Shown one piece after another: positions 10,050-23,160 of a stretch of 64,000 nucleotides of DNA. Position 1 is the first letter of the stretch. Each line of letters opens with the position of its first letter. The position numbers and the translations under genes are program-made. The notes beneath the pieces are model-generated. The model made no database searches, was not told where the DNA came from, and worked only from the letters and a program-made list of their open reading frames with translations. Origin of the DNA: Bolinopsis microptera (lineage: Eukaryota > Ctenophora > Tentaculata > Lobata > Bolinopsidae); the NCBI RefSeq assembly GCF_026151205.1, contig NC_087079.1, forward strand, positions 9,476,635 through 9,540,634. The letters are read 5' to 3'.

Positions 10050-13000
10050 ACTCAGTGATAAAGGAAAAACCCCCACTAACATTTTCTCAACACAAAACAG
10101 GTACAAGAAAAAAATAAGGCCCACATAGGGTAAATGGTTTTTCGGGGCACGCCACTGCATTTTCCCGACGGTGCAAAAAATCCTTTTCGAAACAAAGATT
10201 AACAAATGGGGAAGCGAAAACAAAATTTATGTGAAGCTTGTGGGAAAACTAAAATGGGATTTTTGGTAACCCCTTAAAAAGGAAAAAATAATATTAATGA
10301 AAAATTATCTTTTTGTGAACAGAACAAGGTTTGAGACGTTTATTTGGATAAGCACGGGACATCCAGGTTAAAAATTTAATCATACATAACCCACAAGGCT
10401 ATTCAGAAGTGCAATACGGGTGGGCCTGCTGGGAGCCCCTTCCCCGCCAAGAAAAAACCTGAAGGGGGTTTCTTGGAAGGTAGTAAAGCTTCGAGACTCA
10501 GAGGGTTGGGAATCTATTTTCGTTTTTGTATATTGGGGAGTCTGGGGGGGGGGCTAGCAGGAGCCCAAAAAACTTGTGGGCAGGGCGAAAGGCTCCTTTC
10601 AGTCTTTTGGTGGCCAGAAACGTTGCCCAAAACAAAGAAAGAGCATCCAAAAAATTTTTAAAAAAATTCCCAATAGGAGCAAATAGCACCAGCCAGCTTT
10701 TTACAACTTTATAAAATATTGAAAAGTCGCCTAGAATTTCAAAAAGCTCAACATCCCAACCTACGCAGGGCCCTAAAGGGATTTGAACCGTGTGATTAAA
10801 AATAACCCCCATCAAAAAAAATGAGTAACCAGAAAAAGTTTGCAAACATTAAAAAATTGCCTTTAAAACTTTAAACTCCCAACAACTTTTACAGAATAAA
10901 TGTTAAAAAAAAGGGATAAAAAGTTATTCAAAAAAAACCCTTTATTAAGGAATGATTGTTTTAAAATTTTAATATAAATCCCGATTAAAACCCTATTACC
11001 TCAACTAGCTCAAAAATTAAATGATTTTCTTATGAAAAAATAAAAACTTTCAGTTACGTTAAATTTTCGGTTATTCCAAATCAAGGCCGTTAATTCATTG
11101 CTTAATCCAGGTAATTTTGGGTTTTTATTTAAAGGGCGTAGTGTTAAAGTGTAAAATGTGGATGTTAGTGTTTTGGCTACACAACAAATACAAGCGTCTT
11201 TAAATTTTGGGGTAATACATATGATCCAATTTTAAAAATCTTAATCATTTATCATAACTTGGTTCGTCTGTCAAAATAAAAATACTAGCAATAAATCAGG
11301 TTTGGAGGAAAGCTTAAAAGGTATACGTTTAAAAATAAATTAAACAACCAGGTTCAAAAAGCATCAGTAGTTGCAGACTGCAGAGGTTAGGGGTAGTTTA
11401 AAATCGTCACATTGGAACTAAACAGGGTTTTTTTGATTTTCTTTTTTTCACCCAATTAGATGTTGCACTGCTTCAAACATTCCAAAAACTTAAAAAAAAT
11501 AAAGCAGTTTAAACGAAAAAAAACCCAAAAATATTTTTATTAAAATGGCCACTTAAAATAAATAAATTGGGCTCAATTCAAATTGTACACATTTAAAAAA
11601 TGGATATTGAAGACCCAAAAATATAAATTTATAAATAACATTTACAATATTTTTCCCCTTATCCTTGAAAAAATAAACGGGAATTTAAACATAAATTTCG
11701 GATCAATTCGAAAGGTTTGAATATCCGAAAAGATATAATAATAATAATACTGGGTACTGGTGTCACAAAAAAAATTCTTAACGCCCTACTGACTTTAACT
11801 ATTTTTTTTATTGAAGGAAAAATTTAAACGTATATTAATTTATATCAAAAATTAATAAAGTGATGCAATTGGAGAGCACAAACGTTAATCTGACATAGAT
11901 ATCGTTATCCTTCGTACTCTTCTCCTCAGGTTTCGGGTTAAGGAGACAGGGGTTTTTTAAAGGGGGGTCCTGCCTTCTTGGCTTTCCAGTACCCTCAAAT
12001 TCTAGCACACTCCTCTTATTTTATATCCATGCTCAGGCGTGTCCGGTTTACAACCCCCTCTGTAGTCCTCCTTGGGTCTTGGGGTATAAACAGAAATTTT
12101 CCCCTTTAAAAAAACCTTTGGGCCCTAAAGCTCAGGTCCTTTCCCTCCGTAGTGGTAAATACGGGAAAACAAAAATCCCCTTTCTTAAATTTATTGTAGC
12201 CATGTTCTGCATAGGTTCTATTTTCATTCTCTGCAGAGTGAAAGGCTGGGGATGGTCTTTCTTTTTGTAGGGATTTAGGATTGAAAATACGTGTCAAAAA
12301 AAATCCTCTAAATGTCCCCATACTCCTTTTCTGATATATCGGCCTAGCCTTTTCAGTTTGTTCCCCTTTGTTGGAAGTTGGCGATTTTGGTTTTAAAACA
12401 GGGGCAAAAATCCTCAGTCACATCCTTGGTCCCCACCTATATTCGAACAGGTCTTCATGTTGTTATGACGGTAGTTCTTACTTTTGGGATATGATTGTGA
12501 CATTCTTGGCTCCATAATCAAGATTTTTGGGGGTGTTAGGGTTCCCAAACCCCCAAGATAAACGCACCCAAAGTTTTGCTCGCTATAGCAACCCTAGTGT
12601 TGATGGGAGACATGTTAGCCAACTCCTCCCCATTTCTTGTACCAGTGCGTGACCCCAGTATTTCATCCCTTACTTGAATTTCTCACAAGTCCTTCTTCAA
12701 GCAAATTCTTTAACAACTTGAGGCGTTAACTCTCCCCTTTATTTTAATTTTATCCAATTTATCGGGGAGTTCGGGTCTTTGATGAGGTCAACCATCCTCT
12801 TTTTTCTTGATGACTCTGGTTTTCCCTTTTCCGCGACTTATGGCTCACCTCCCAACCCCCCCTATTTTACGGTAGCGCAGAATTTCCTGTGCAGGTCATA
12901 CATTCCTACCAAAAATTGCCGGAAAACTTTTCCTTTTGTACACTTCTCAATGGGTGGAGGTATTAATATGTTCGGGGAGGTGCCATACAAAGGTCCCCGA

Positions 13001-16000
13001 TAAGGGGGTTTGTTAAAATGGGGGCTGCCTGGGTCATCAAGAGAAATTTCAAACTCTTCTACGTCCTCTCCCCTATCACTTTCCCCAATATTTTCCCATT
13101 TTGACTCTTTCCAGTATCTCCAAAAAAAACATGGCTGCTGGTATTACCTTTTTGGGGCCCCCTTTAGGATAAGAATAGTCTTCATTTTTTGGGGGAAGCC
13201 AACTTAGGACCTTTCAAACTGAGTAAACCCAAAACAGCCCGGGTTTCTTCAGAAACTCTGCTGCAATCCCACACCCTCGCTTGCACAATTGAACTATCGG
13301 TTTTTTCGGGCCAGTATTTCGGGTTAACCCACGTTTTGATTAATTACCGTTTTATCAAAGTTTGGTGTGGGTTTAACTTCTCGCAGGGCTCCAGATGTCA
13401 AAGGACTTCCGGTTACCAGGAAAATTCTTTTGCTTGGTCAATCTTTAAATCTTTTAAGACTCTTTTTAAAATTTTTCCCTATTAAAAGTTCCTTATTCTT
13501 TCTCAGGGTATCAATATCAATGACAATACGGAAAACAAAATGTAATCAAATTAATCGTCAAAAAAGAAAACCCTAAAAATGAAAAAGGGGGTTTAAAAAT
13601 GCAAAATAACACTAATAAATTCTAAAGTATTCTTGTGAAAATTTGGGAAGTATTGCTTTAGGCCGTTTTTCATACTATAACACGGTGACTTTTCGAAAAA
13701 AAGCGCGGCGACCTAAAATTTGGTTCCTTAAGAATTAATTTTTTTGCCAAATTTATATTTGATGCTTTTAAAATTAGTCGAAATTAGTAGACGTACGAAA
13801 AAAATTTCGAAAATTTTTTTTAATTTTTAAATTTTTGTTTACAACTACCAGAGGCGGCACATTAAGAAACGCTTTCCGCTAAAAACAAAAAACGTTGTCG
13901 ATACAAAGTGAAAATGAAAATTTTGCGGGGCGCGTCCAAATTTCCAAGCAAAGAAAGTGCGCAACGTGATCAATTTTTTCCCAAAAGCCTTTTTTTGCTT
14001 GGGCCGAATTTGCAGTTATGCCATGCAACAGGGTTTATGTAAAGGGGAAAATAATATTTTATGTACGATAATGCTGTCATTAAAGTTTTTTCGCGTTCTT
14101 GTCAACACTTAATTTTAGCAAGTTTTTTAAGAGTATCCCCCGTTTTACTGGGCGGGGGCCGCGCTCACCCTGTAATCCCCCAAAATCCATCAACTTAAAA
14201 GCTGGGGTCCTCAGGAAAAAAACCCCCCGAAAACCCTTTAAAACCCCTTTCGGAACCCGATGTTGCTTTAATTTGAACCTGTATGACCCCCCGCGCACGA
14301 AGTCCCGGGGGCTCCCCTTTTCGTCGAAACATACATTATATGAAGCGACGTGGGGTCACCACGTATACAACTTTAGGGGTGTCATGTTGGAAAAAAACCC
14401 TCGGTAAAAATTTGCCGCTGGCAGTTACTAAATTGTTTTTATAACGCTGTACTGCCAAAATTGACCGATGTAAATTCTCGCCTGGGCGAGGCACAAAAAG
14501 CTTTTTTGCGATTAGCATAGGGAAATAATTGGTGCGCACGCGCACAGTAAAAATCGCGCCAAGGCCCTGGAGCTGCCGTAAATTTCCTGGCCTGACTTGG
14601 GCCCTTAATTGAAAATTAAATGCTTTTTTAAAACAGTTATACTGGTAAAAAAAAACATTTGACCGTAACGGGTTCAACTCGGCGATCATTTATTTTGGTT
14701 TTTAAAATTTTGTGCGCGTGCACTTTTTGGGGGCCCCGCGCGCATCCATATTTTTTCTCCAACCAGTATGCAGATCGGGGAGATGCGAAGGGTTGACATC
14801 GTGAATAAGTTATTAATTATGATATAAATTTAAAAAATAAATTTTTTATATATTTAAAAATTAACGGGTGAACCGTAAACAGTAAATATATGTTCCCTTA
14901 CAATATTTTGGACCGTCGACGAGTCCAAAATAGCTGGGCCCCGTCCTGGGAGGTTGTAAACCCACAATTTTAACCTTTTAAACCTATATAAAAATTTTTC
15001 AAATTTTTTCTGTCGTTTTAATCGCTAATTTAGCATCAAATTTAAATTTTTGGCAAAATAATTAATTCTTAATGGAACCAAATTTTAGGTGCCCGCGCAA
15101 AATTTTTGAAAATGACACCGGTTTTTGTATGAAAATCGAGCGCTAAAGCAATCTGCCCCAATTTTTTTACAAGAATACTTTGTAATTTATTATGTTTCTT
15201 TGCATTTTAAACTCCTTTTTTTCACTTTATTGGTTACTTTTCGACGATTAATTGATTAAAAATCATGTTTTCTCATTGTCTTGATATTGGTCACATTGAT
15301 GAAAAAAATAAGGAACGTTAAAAAGGGAAAAAAATTTTTGAAATCTTAAAAGATTCCCAAAAATTGGCCAATGCAAATGATATGTGCTGGTAACGGGAAA
15401 TCCTTTGTAATCTTAGGGGCCCCTGAGAGAAGTTACCACACCAAACTTTGATAATCAATGAAAACAGAATCGTGGATTATACCCCATAACTACTGGCCGT
15501 AAAAACCGGTACTAGCTTCAAATTTATGCAAGCTGGTGTGGGATGATTGCCGCAGGTTCTCTAAAAACTCGGGGTGTTTAGATTTACCAGTTTGAACGGG
15601 CCCCAAGTTAGGCTACTTCCCCCAAAAAAAGAAGGACTTTTTTATCTAAAGGGCCCAAAAGGGACTACCCCCCTGTTTTTATTTAGTACTGGATAAGATC
15701 ACATGCGATGGGGACATCATCTGGGAAAAAGTGAAAGGGGGAAGGGGGGCGTAGAAAAAATTGTCAGAAAATTTCCCTTTATGCCTCAGGGAGCCCTACA
15801 TTGTTACCAAAAACCCCTGTCATCGGTGGGCCCTTTTTGATGCCACCCCTCCAAAAAATTTAATACCTTTTATCCCTTGGAGAAATGACAAGAAAAAGTT
15901 CTTCGCATTTTTGGTAGGAAAGGACTGCCCACAGGAAATGTCTGCGCTACCTTAATGAGGGGGGGTTTTAGGTTTTAGCCAGTAGAATCGCGGGAAAAGG

Positions 16001-19000
16001 AAACCAATCACTCAAAAAAAAGGAGGGGTTACCCCCATCTATGACCGGGAAAATCCCTGTGAAGTTGGATAAATTAAGATAAGGGGGAAATTTAAAAGCC
16101 CCAAGTTATTAAAAAAATTACGTTAAGAAGGGGCTTCTGGGAAAATAATTCAAGTGAAGTGGATGGAATCTAGGGATCCGCAACGGGGACAAGAAACAGG
16201 GTCAGGGGCTTGGGTAAACATTTTTCCCCATTCAACCTGGGTTTGCTTATACGAGCAATTCAGAGATGCTGTTTTCTTGGTGTGGTTGGGACATCCCCCA
16301 CCCCCCGAATCTTGATTATGGGGCAAAAATTTCAAATCAAATTTTCCTCAAATTTAAAAAACCGCTAACAACATGAGAGACTCTGTTGCTGAAAACCTTT
16401 GCGGTGACCAAATTTAGCTGAGGTTTTGCCCCCGTTAAAAACCTATGAATCACCAACTTCCCCAAAAAAAGGGGAACAAGCGATATAAAAGGGGGCTCGA
16501 TAATCGCAAAGGATTGGGCACATTGGAAAGGGCTTTTTTTGAATGGTATTTCAACCTAAAAGCCACAATCAAAAAAGACCTGCCACACTTCACTCTAAAA
16601 TGAGAAATAGAACCGTATGCAGAAAAGGTGTAAATAATTTAAGAAAGGGTATTTTTTGTCCCCCCCTGTTTTACCCCTACGGGGAATGGCACCTGACTTG
16701 AGGCCAATTTTTAAAGGGATTGCTGTGTTAACCACCAAAAAAAAGGGGGGATCACCAGGAGTGTAAAAATAGGCACCCTGGGATGGATTTTAAAAACTAA
16801 AAAGGGGGTGTGCTAGTAGCATTAAGGGGGTTTTAAAGCCAAAAAAAAAAGGGATGGGCCCCCCCAATATCCAATGTTCCTTCAACCTGTACCTGGGGAA
16901 AGCTACGAAGGTAGACGTTCTATTGCTCAGGATTACGTTTGTCTCTGCCAATTTTCACCTTGATTTAATTTTTTGTATAAAATATATTTTTTCTGTTTTC
17001 ATTTTTTTATCTTCAATTAAAAAAAAGCTTAATGTCTGGTCTTTTGAATTTTTTTGTGAACCAGGAAAAACCCAAAAATATTTTTTATTAATCTTTCTGG
17101 AAATTTAAAACCTTTTGAATTTTTCTCGAAATTTTTTTTAAATTCCCCTTTTAGTTTTTAGGGATAAGGGGGTAATATTTAAAAAAGCTATTGTTAAAAG
17201 TCTCTTTTTGGGTCTTCAAGTACCATTTGGGTTTTTGGGACAATTTTTAAATTGCAGCGAAGATTTATTGATTTTAATTGGCCTTCTTTAAAAAAATATT
17301 TGCGTTCTATTCTTTTAAAAGCTTTATTTTTAACTGTTTTAAAAATTTAACTGCAAAGATCAATGCGGGGGGAAAACAAGTCAACCAAACCGATGCTTTG
17401 TTCCCTGTGACTGATTAATCTACCTCCCCAACCTCGCAGTCGCAACAAAGCTGCTTACTTTTTAAACCCGGTTGTTATAAAAAGTTTTTTTTACATCCTT
17501 CAAACTTCCCCAAAAACGATTTTTTGCGTATTTTATTTCTGAGAAATGAACCAATTATGATTAAAATTTTTTTATTAAGTTTAAACATAATCTTTAAACC
17601 AAAATTAAGATCGCTTTTATTTGTTTCGTGGGGAAAAAAAAAATCACATCCCATTTGAATAAAAAATCCCCTTTTTCCTAAACACTAAATTTACTGGGGC
17701 CCCTAAACAAAGATCTCGGCCGTGATTTTTGAATAACCCCAAATTTAAAAATTCTAAATGTATCTATTATTCACTAAAAAAAAACATTAATTATGACTAG
17801 TACCTGGTGTAATAGTGCTTATGTAATCTGATTTTATTAAATTAATAACAAGCATTCCCCTTTAAAAAATTGTCTTTTTATAATTTTTTCCTTTTTTTTA
17901 ACATTTTTGAAAAATTTTTTTGTTCTAAAGTTTAAAGGAATTTTTGAAAGTTTTGCGATACTTACTCGGTTTCTCTTTTTGTGATGGATTATTTTTAATA
18001 AAAAGCGGGGTCATAATCACTTGAGGCCATGTGTATTGTTGGGGCTTTCAGCTTTTAATTCCCAGGGGGGCTTTTTGCAATGGATTTTAGAATTTTCAAA
18101 AAAGCTTAGCTGGGCATTGTCTCCCATTTCATGGGAATTTTATTAAATTGTAGTGGGGCGTCTCTCTCTCTCTTGTTTTTGGGCAACGGTTTGGGCCCCA
18201 TAGACTTTAAAGGGGGGTTTCCCGGGCCCCCAATGGGACTCCTGCTACCCCTCCCCGGCTCCCTAGAAATTTAAAAACATAAATTAAAAATATCAACAAC
18301 AACCTCTATCTCGAAGCGTTTTTTTTCCCTTTCGGCAAAACCCCCTTCAGATTTCTTCTTTGGCGGGGGGCAGGGGCCCCAGCAGGTCCCACCGAATATG
18401 GTTTTACTACTGAGTATCCTTTTGGGGCTAGTTTATTATTTTTGAACCTTTTTATGTCCTAGTCTTTCCAAATGATCGCTCAAACCTTTTGACTTTCCAG
18501 AATTTTTAAAGTTCGAGTTTTTATTATGAGTTCCTCAATTTTAAATTTTTCCAAAAAATCCTCATTCTATTGTCTCATGGGTCATTCCATGGAAGTTTGT
18601 GATGTTTCTGCTTCCCCGGGGGTGTTCACGTCTTGGTTTTTAAACGGAGTTGTTTTTCCGTTGGAAGTATCTAGTGGGGGGTCCCATTACCCTTTTGCCC
18701 TTGATGTGATACCCGTGATGTTTATTTTCTTTACCTGTTTTGTTAAAAAATTTTTGGGGGTTTTTCCTTTATCACTGAGTGCCCCCTGTTTTTACTTTTG
18801 ATAGGGAAATTTAAAGGGAGTGGGCTGTATACCACCTGTTCAGGGAACCCAATTTTACTGTTGTAGGGCACAATTTTAAAAGAGTTATTTTTTACTCTAA
18901 ATCTGTATTTTTATTTGTTTCCCCGCTTGATTTCCCTTTTTTTTTCTTTTTTTTTTCACACCTCAAGTTCTGATTTTTGAAGGGGGAAAATTTTAGTTAA

Positions 19001-21290
19001 AGACTTACATTATTATACTGATCTGTGAAAGACAATAGCGGGGGGTGATAAAGCTTAAAAATCATGAAAAATTATGATCAAAAGGAGAAAGTTAAATAAA
19101 GACGTTTTGCTAAAAGTAATTTAAAATAAAAAAGGGGCTTGGGGGCTAAAAATTTAAAATAAAATAACAAGCTTGCATTTTTTGTCTAAATTTAATTTAA
19201 TTTTATGTTTTTTTTGAAATAATATCTCCCCTCCTTTTTTAGGTTTATTTTTAAATTTTTTATAATTTTTGGGGAATTTATTTTTTTAAAAATATACAAT
19301 GGCCCCAAAACCCCAAAGACATTTTTGTTTAAATTTTTTTGCATATTATTCTCTTTTAAAAAAATTTTTAATTTAAATTGTCCATAAAAAAAAATTTTAA
19401 CATTTACTTTTACATTTACCCTACAAATAAATTTTCTTACCTTTTTTATTTCCCCCAATTTTTCCAAAAAAACACCATAACACTCTAAAAAAACATAACA
19501 CCCAAATCAATACCCCCAAAAAAATTTAAACAACAAAATAATTAATACAACTTCCTGAATAAAATAAAAATTTTTAAACCCCAACTTTCTTCCTAAAAAA
19601 ATCCCTTCAAAAAATGGGTTCTTAAAAATAATTTGCATCTTTGAGGGACAATTTGAATCTACTTTAAATTGGGAAAATTTTATTCACAATAGCAACTTAG
19701 GGGGGCAACGTTTAGTCAGACGTTCCCTCTTTATTTAAAAAAAAATTTTCAAAATTTTACAGAATTTCCAAAACATTTACCCCCCATTCCCCGGCCGGTA
19801 TTATGCCAAAAATTATTAACGGACCATTTCCCCCTAAAAATCTCCGGGGGATACTCTGCTCGTTCGATTAACGGGGATGAAGCTTTCCGGGGAATTTCGG
19901 GAATAAATTCCATATCAAAAAAATACCGAGAGGTCTCCTCGTGGGGCTCAAATCCGGAAAATTCATGACGATCTCCCTAAAAATTTCATAAGGGGTTTAT
20001 TTTTATCATTTGATCCAAATTTTAGGGGCTTCTTGAAGAAAAATATCTTTTTAAACAATTTATGCGTTGGGCCTTGGGTATGGCAAGGGAAAATTTTTTC
20101 TAAGTTCCTGAAGGGGAAATTAAACCAATTGAGATAAACGGAACCTATATTATTAATCCGGTGGGCGGCACGCTATCCAATTTGCTGGTTATTGAAAATT
20201 TTTTCCCAAAGAGTAAAAATTTTCTTTTTTAAATTTAAATCTTTTTAAATTTCACTCAATTACCCCCCATTAGATATCTTTGCAATTTGGCAAGGGGGTT
20301 TCAAAATTATAAATTAATTCATTTTTTTTAGGTTTTTTTTTTTGTAGACGATCACGAATTCGTCTCTGTGGATTTGTGGGTTCATCGAATTACTCTCACG
20401 CGACTTGATGAAATAGAAACGTAATAGATCGCTAATGCTTCTCCTTTAGCAATACACGGGGTTAATTTAAAAAGCAAGGGTAGCTTAAAAAATTAAAAAA
20501 ATCTTTTGAAAATATGAGTTGTTTTATTTTACTAAAGTTTGTTGGGGGATTAAATTCATTTCAATCATCAAAGTACTTCGCAGCCAGAAAGGTTATAATT
20601 TTTAAACTTAAATTGCAATGTTTTTTTAATTGCTACTGAAGCATTTGTTATTTGATGTTTTGAAAGGGGGAAAAAAGTTTATATTCAAAAAATCTTAATC
20701 AGTTTTATTCATCGTTTTACTCTCTCGATTTTCCGTTCCCCCCAAATTTGATGACCGACCCCCGGTTTTTCCCCCCTACCTTGCTATTGGTCCTCTCCTG
20801 TGCAGGGTTTAAAACTTTTTCATTTTTTAAACTCTATTCGTTTAAATAGTTCCTTGTATTTAATGTCCGCCAACTCTGTTTCAATTTTAATTCATCGTTT
20901 TTTTCCGTCTCGCTGTTCAATCTCCCATCTAAGGTGCAAATGTATGATTTAAACGTTTTGGTTAGTATAAATTTTGGGAAATTTCGATGGATAAATTTCA
21001 CCTATTAACAATTTTTTACGGGGTTTTTTTCATTTTAAGGGGGTTTTCCATATGTTTAAAATTTTATTTTTTTACATCTGTGTTATTTTGTAAAAAAAAT
21101 TTTAAGTATAAATAACAAAACATTTTTATAATTCAAACCAAATAGGGTTAGAAACTTTTCCAAGGGGCTACAATTCCAGGTTTTTTGTTGTTTACAACGC
21201 TGTCTGACTTTTTTAAAAGTAAAGACGCCATTGCGCCGCATGTTTTGGCATTAAAAAAAGACCCCCCCCGAATGACCCTCCCGCCCCCTG
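10050..21290. other. Low-quality sequence: inner arms and spacer of the palindrome
   Basis: From about 10050 to 21290 runs of four to ten identical bases (A, T, G and C) become far more frequent than on either side. Where the region overlaps its clean inverted counterpart (7.3-8.2 kb against 20.4-21.2 kb), the differences are largely homopolymer expansions, small indels and clustered miscalls, not an ordinary substitution pattern. This looks like uncorrected long-read consensus. All open frames in it (for example 14336-14689 minus and 13189-13485 plus) are unreliable and none shows a family motif. Confidence 0.6.
14860..14975 (-). repeat. Dispersed repeat family X, copy in the palindrome spacer
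   Basis: In reverse complement it shows TTTACAACCTCCCAGGACG, then GGACTCGTCGACGGTC and CACCCGTTAA in the same order as the copies at 5430 and 22110. A nearby block at about 14280-14370 matches 22825-22900. The spacer of the palindrome therefore contains the same repeat complex that flanks it outside. Confidence 0.5.
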
Positions 21291-21315
21291 GTATGGGTTT
21301 TTATTTAATTTTAAA

Positions 21316-21668
21316 AATGACCCTCCTCGGCCATGCCGAGGGAGGGCCATTTCTTGTTTGGCCCTGCCCGGCCATGGCCGAGGAGGGCCATTTTTGTCAT
21401 ATTGTTTTGGCCCTGCTCGGCCATGGCCGAGGAGGGCCATTTCTTGTTTGACCCCGCTCGGCCATGGCCGAGGAGGGCCATTTTTTTCATATTGTTTGGC
21501 CCTGCTCGGCCATGGCCGAGGAGGGCCATTTCTTGTTTGGCCCCGCTCGGCCATGGCCGAGGAGGGCCACTTTTTTCATATTGTTTGGCCCTGCTCGGCC
21601 ATGGCCGAGGAGGGCCATTTCTTCGTCATATTGTTTGGCCCTGCTCGGCCATGGCCGAGCAGGGCCAT
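21316..21668. repeat. Right subterminal array of GGCC-rich palindromes
   Basis: The inverted counterpart of the array at 6846-7145: about seven units centred on TCGGCCATGGCCGA with the same two linker types. Sequence quality recovers here. The outer 100 bases (about 21665-21765) mirror 6749-6845 almost base for base. Confidence 0.9.
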
Positions 21669-22099
21669 TTTTAAAAAATGACCCTCCTCGGCCGAATGAC
21701 CCTCCTCGGCCACGTGAGTATGGTTTTTATTTTATTTTTAAAAATGACCCTCCTCGGCCACCATACACCTCTTCAACCTGCTGAACATGTACTTACTTAT
21801 ATTATTTTTAAAGTAAACAAACAATTATCAACATCACCTCCCCGCCAGTATCCACATCTATTAATATTAATATTATATTAATATTTGATATTATAGTACT
21901 TCATGCAGTTCGAACTGAAGTTGGTTGACCAACTGTTTAAATCAGTTTCAGTTCTCACACTAATTTTCCCTACACAGTACACCCCGTCTTACTTGGGGAC
22001 CTCAGACTATTATGTTCATAAACATAAACCGAATACAGAATAGAGATTCGGCGGAATGACAGGCTGAAAGCTGAGCGCGGCCCAGTAAACGCCGTCAGC

Positions 22100-22240
22100 A
22101 TTTCTATATTTGTAGGTTTATAACCTACCAGCAAGACCAAAGACGCGCGCCGAGTTGCAAGTTCAATTAAGTTGGACTCGTCGACGGTCTATAAATATTT
22201 GAAACAAATATTTTACGACTACGAGTATCACGCGTTAATT
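22100..22240 (+). repeat. Dispersed repeat family X, copy 3
   Basis: Contains GTAGGTTTATAACCTACC, GCGCGCCGAGTT, GGACTCGTCGACGGTC and a degenerate ACGAGTATCACGCGTTAA in the same order as the copy at 5430-5530, with a longer insertion before GGACTCG. Confidence 0.6.
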
Positions 22241-22299
22241 CATTAATTTTATTTGGGGACGCCAGTACAGTGTAGTGGCCAGGCTTCACCTAACCATGT

Positions 22300-22390
22300 G
22301 CTTTCGCGCCACTGCGGGCGCGTGAGGCGGGCGCGCGCTACTGCAAGCGCAAGGGCTCTGCACTCTGGATAGAGCAATGGCCAGGCTATA
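22300..22390 (+). repeat. CG-rich dispersed repeat family Y
   Basis: The block GGGCGCGCGCTACTGCAAGC followed by AGGGCTCTG and TAGAGCAA stands out against AT-rich DNA. Related blocks lie at about 23040-23155 (reverse orientation), 49785-49815 and 57675-57735, and a weaker one at 41835-41880. This is probably a short interspersed element; no polymerase III boxes are clear. Confidence 0.5.
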
Positions 22391-22477
22391 ATGCAAATGT
22401 TTATAAACAATAGATATTCGTGGAGGAATAACAGGCTGCGAGCGCCGCCCATGAATTCGAGTGTTTAGCTGGACTCT

Positions 22478-22575
22478 GGTTATGGTTAAGGTTGTGGTAA
22501 GGGTTATGGATTACTTTGGGGTTATGGATTACTTCGGGGTTATGGCTAGGGTTAGGGTTGGGATTAGGGTTTATG
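22478..22575 (+). repeat. Degenerate telomere-like TTAGGG repeats
   Basis: Variants of GGTTA/GGGTTA repeat across about 100 bases: GGTTATGGTTAAGG, two copies of GGGTTATGGATTACTT with small changes, then GCTAGGGTTAGGGTT and GGATTAGGGTTT. This resembles the animal telomeric hexamer in degraded, interstitial form. Confidence 0.6.
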
Positions 22576-23039
22576 TAAAACCGTTTCGTACGGCTGCAAA
22601 ACCATAAAAACTAAAGTCACGTGAAATTTTTGGGCGAGCGAATTAGTGAGAGACAACAAGTAAGTGAAATCTGACTGTTATTACATATTAACCACTGTAC
22701 CAATTATTAAACAGATATTAGCTGCAAATACCGGGCAATGATCACTTTTCCCATGTTAATAATATTTAGTACTTTATTTTCTCCAAGAAATTATTTCATA
22801 TTTGTCATAGTACGTTGTATGACCCGCCGCGCACGAGTGCGCGGCTCCCCATGTATCGTAGAAACTCAAAGTGAAACGACCGTGGGGGTAACGACGTGAT
22901 ACAAGAAATTATTTATTCAGACATCCTTTTGACAATTTCAAATAGCTGACTGTTGATTTGGTTGACCATTCTTGGCCCAACAAGCGCTACTTAGCTTCGT
23001 AGCACTTGCCATCGGGCAAAATTTCGAGAAGAAAGCGGC

Positions 23040-23160
23040 GCGCGCACATGACACAGAACGGTCAAAATATTGCTCTATCCAAATCCCTTGCTTTTGCGGT
23101 AGCGCGCGCCCGCCTTGACTTGTGAAACAAGCGCGCCCGCAGCGGCGCGAAAGCACATAG
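23040..23160 (-). repeat. CG-rich dispersed repeat family Y, inverted copy
   Basis: In reverse complement it reads GGGCGCGCGCTACCGCAA, followed by an AAGGGAT and TAGAGCAA block, matching 22300-22390 with an internal divergence. The minus-strand frame at 22938-23156 runs through it and is not a gene. Confidence 0.5.

Larger units (their letters stand above)
6749..21765. mobile_element. 15 kb long-inverted-repeat element with 6-bp target duplication
   Basis: The left end reads TATGGTGGCC at 6749 and the right end GGCCACCATA at 21756-21765, exact reverse complements. Similarity continues inward: both ends carry the same inverted subterminal blocks. CACCTC directly flanks the element at 6743-6748 and 21766-21771. 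A related unoccupied site lies at about 6559-6580. Inward, 7560-7830 matches 20740-20970 inverted, 10030-10060 matches 18770-18800 inverted, and 13190-13390 matches 15420-15630 inverted. The two arms of about 7 kb therefore face each other around a spacer at roughly 13.85-14.95 kb. No transposase or polymerase frame is recognisable. A 6-bp duplication occurs in Polinton/Maverick and some other superfamilies, but the ends do not allow assignment. Confidence 0.65.

Noticed and set aside
10473-16335. Frames such as 10498-10845 (-), 12779-13003 (+), 14099-14407 (+) and 14336-14689 (-)
   Set aside because: They lie in homopolymer-rich, probably erroneous sequence and show no domain or conserved motif; counterparts in the other arm are not preserved.
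21185-21784. Frames of about 70-113 codons on both strands
   Set aside because: Same palindrome array at the right end of the element.
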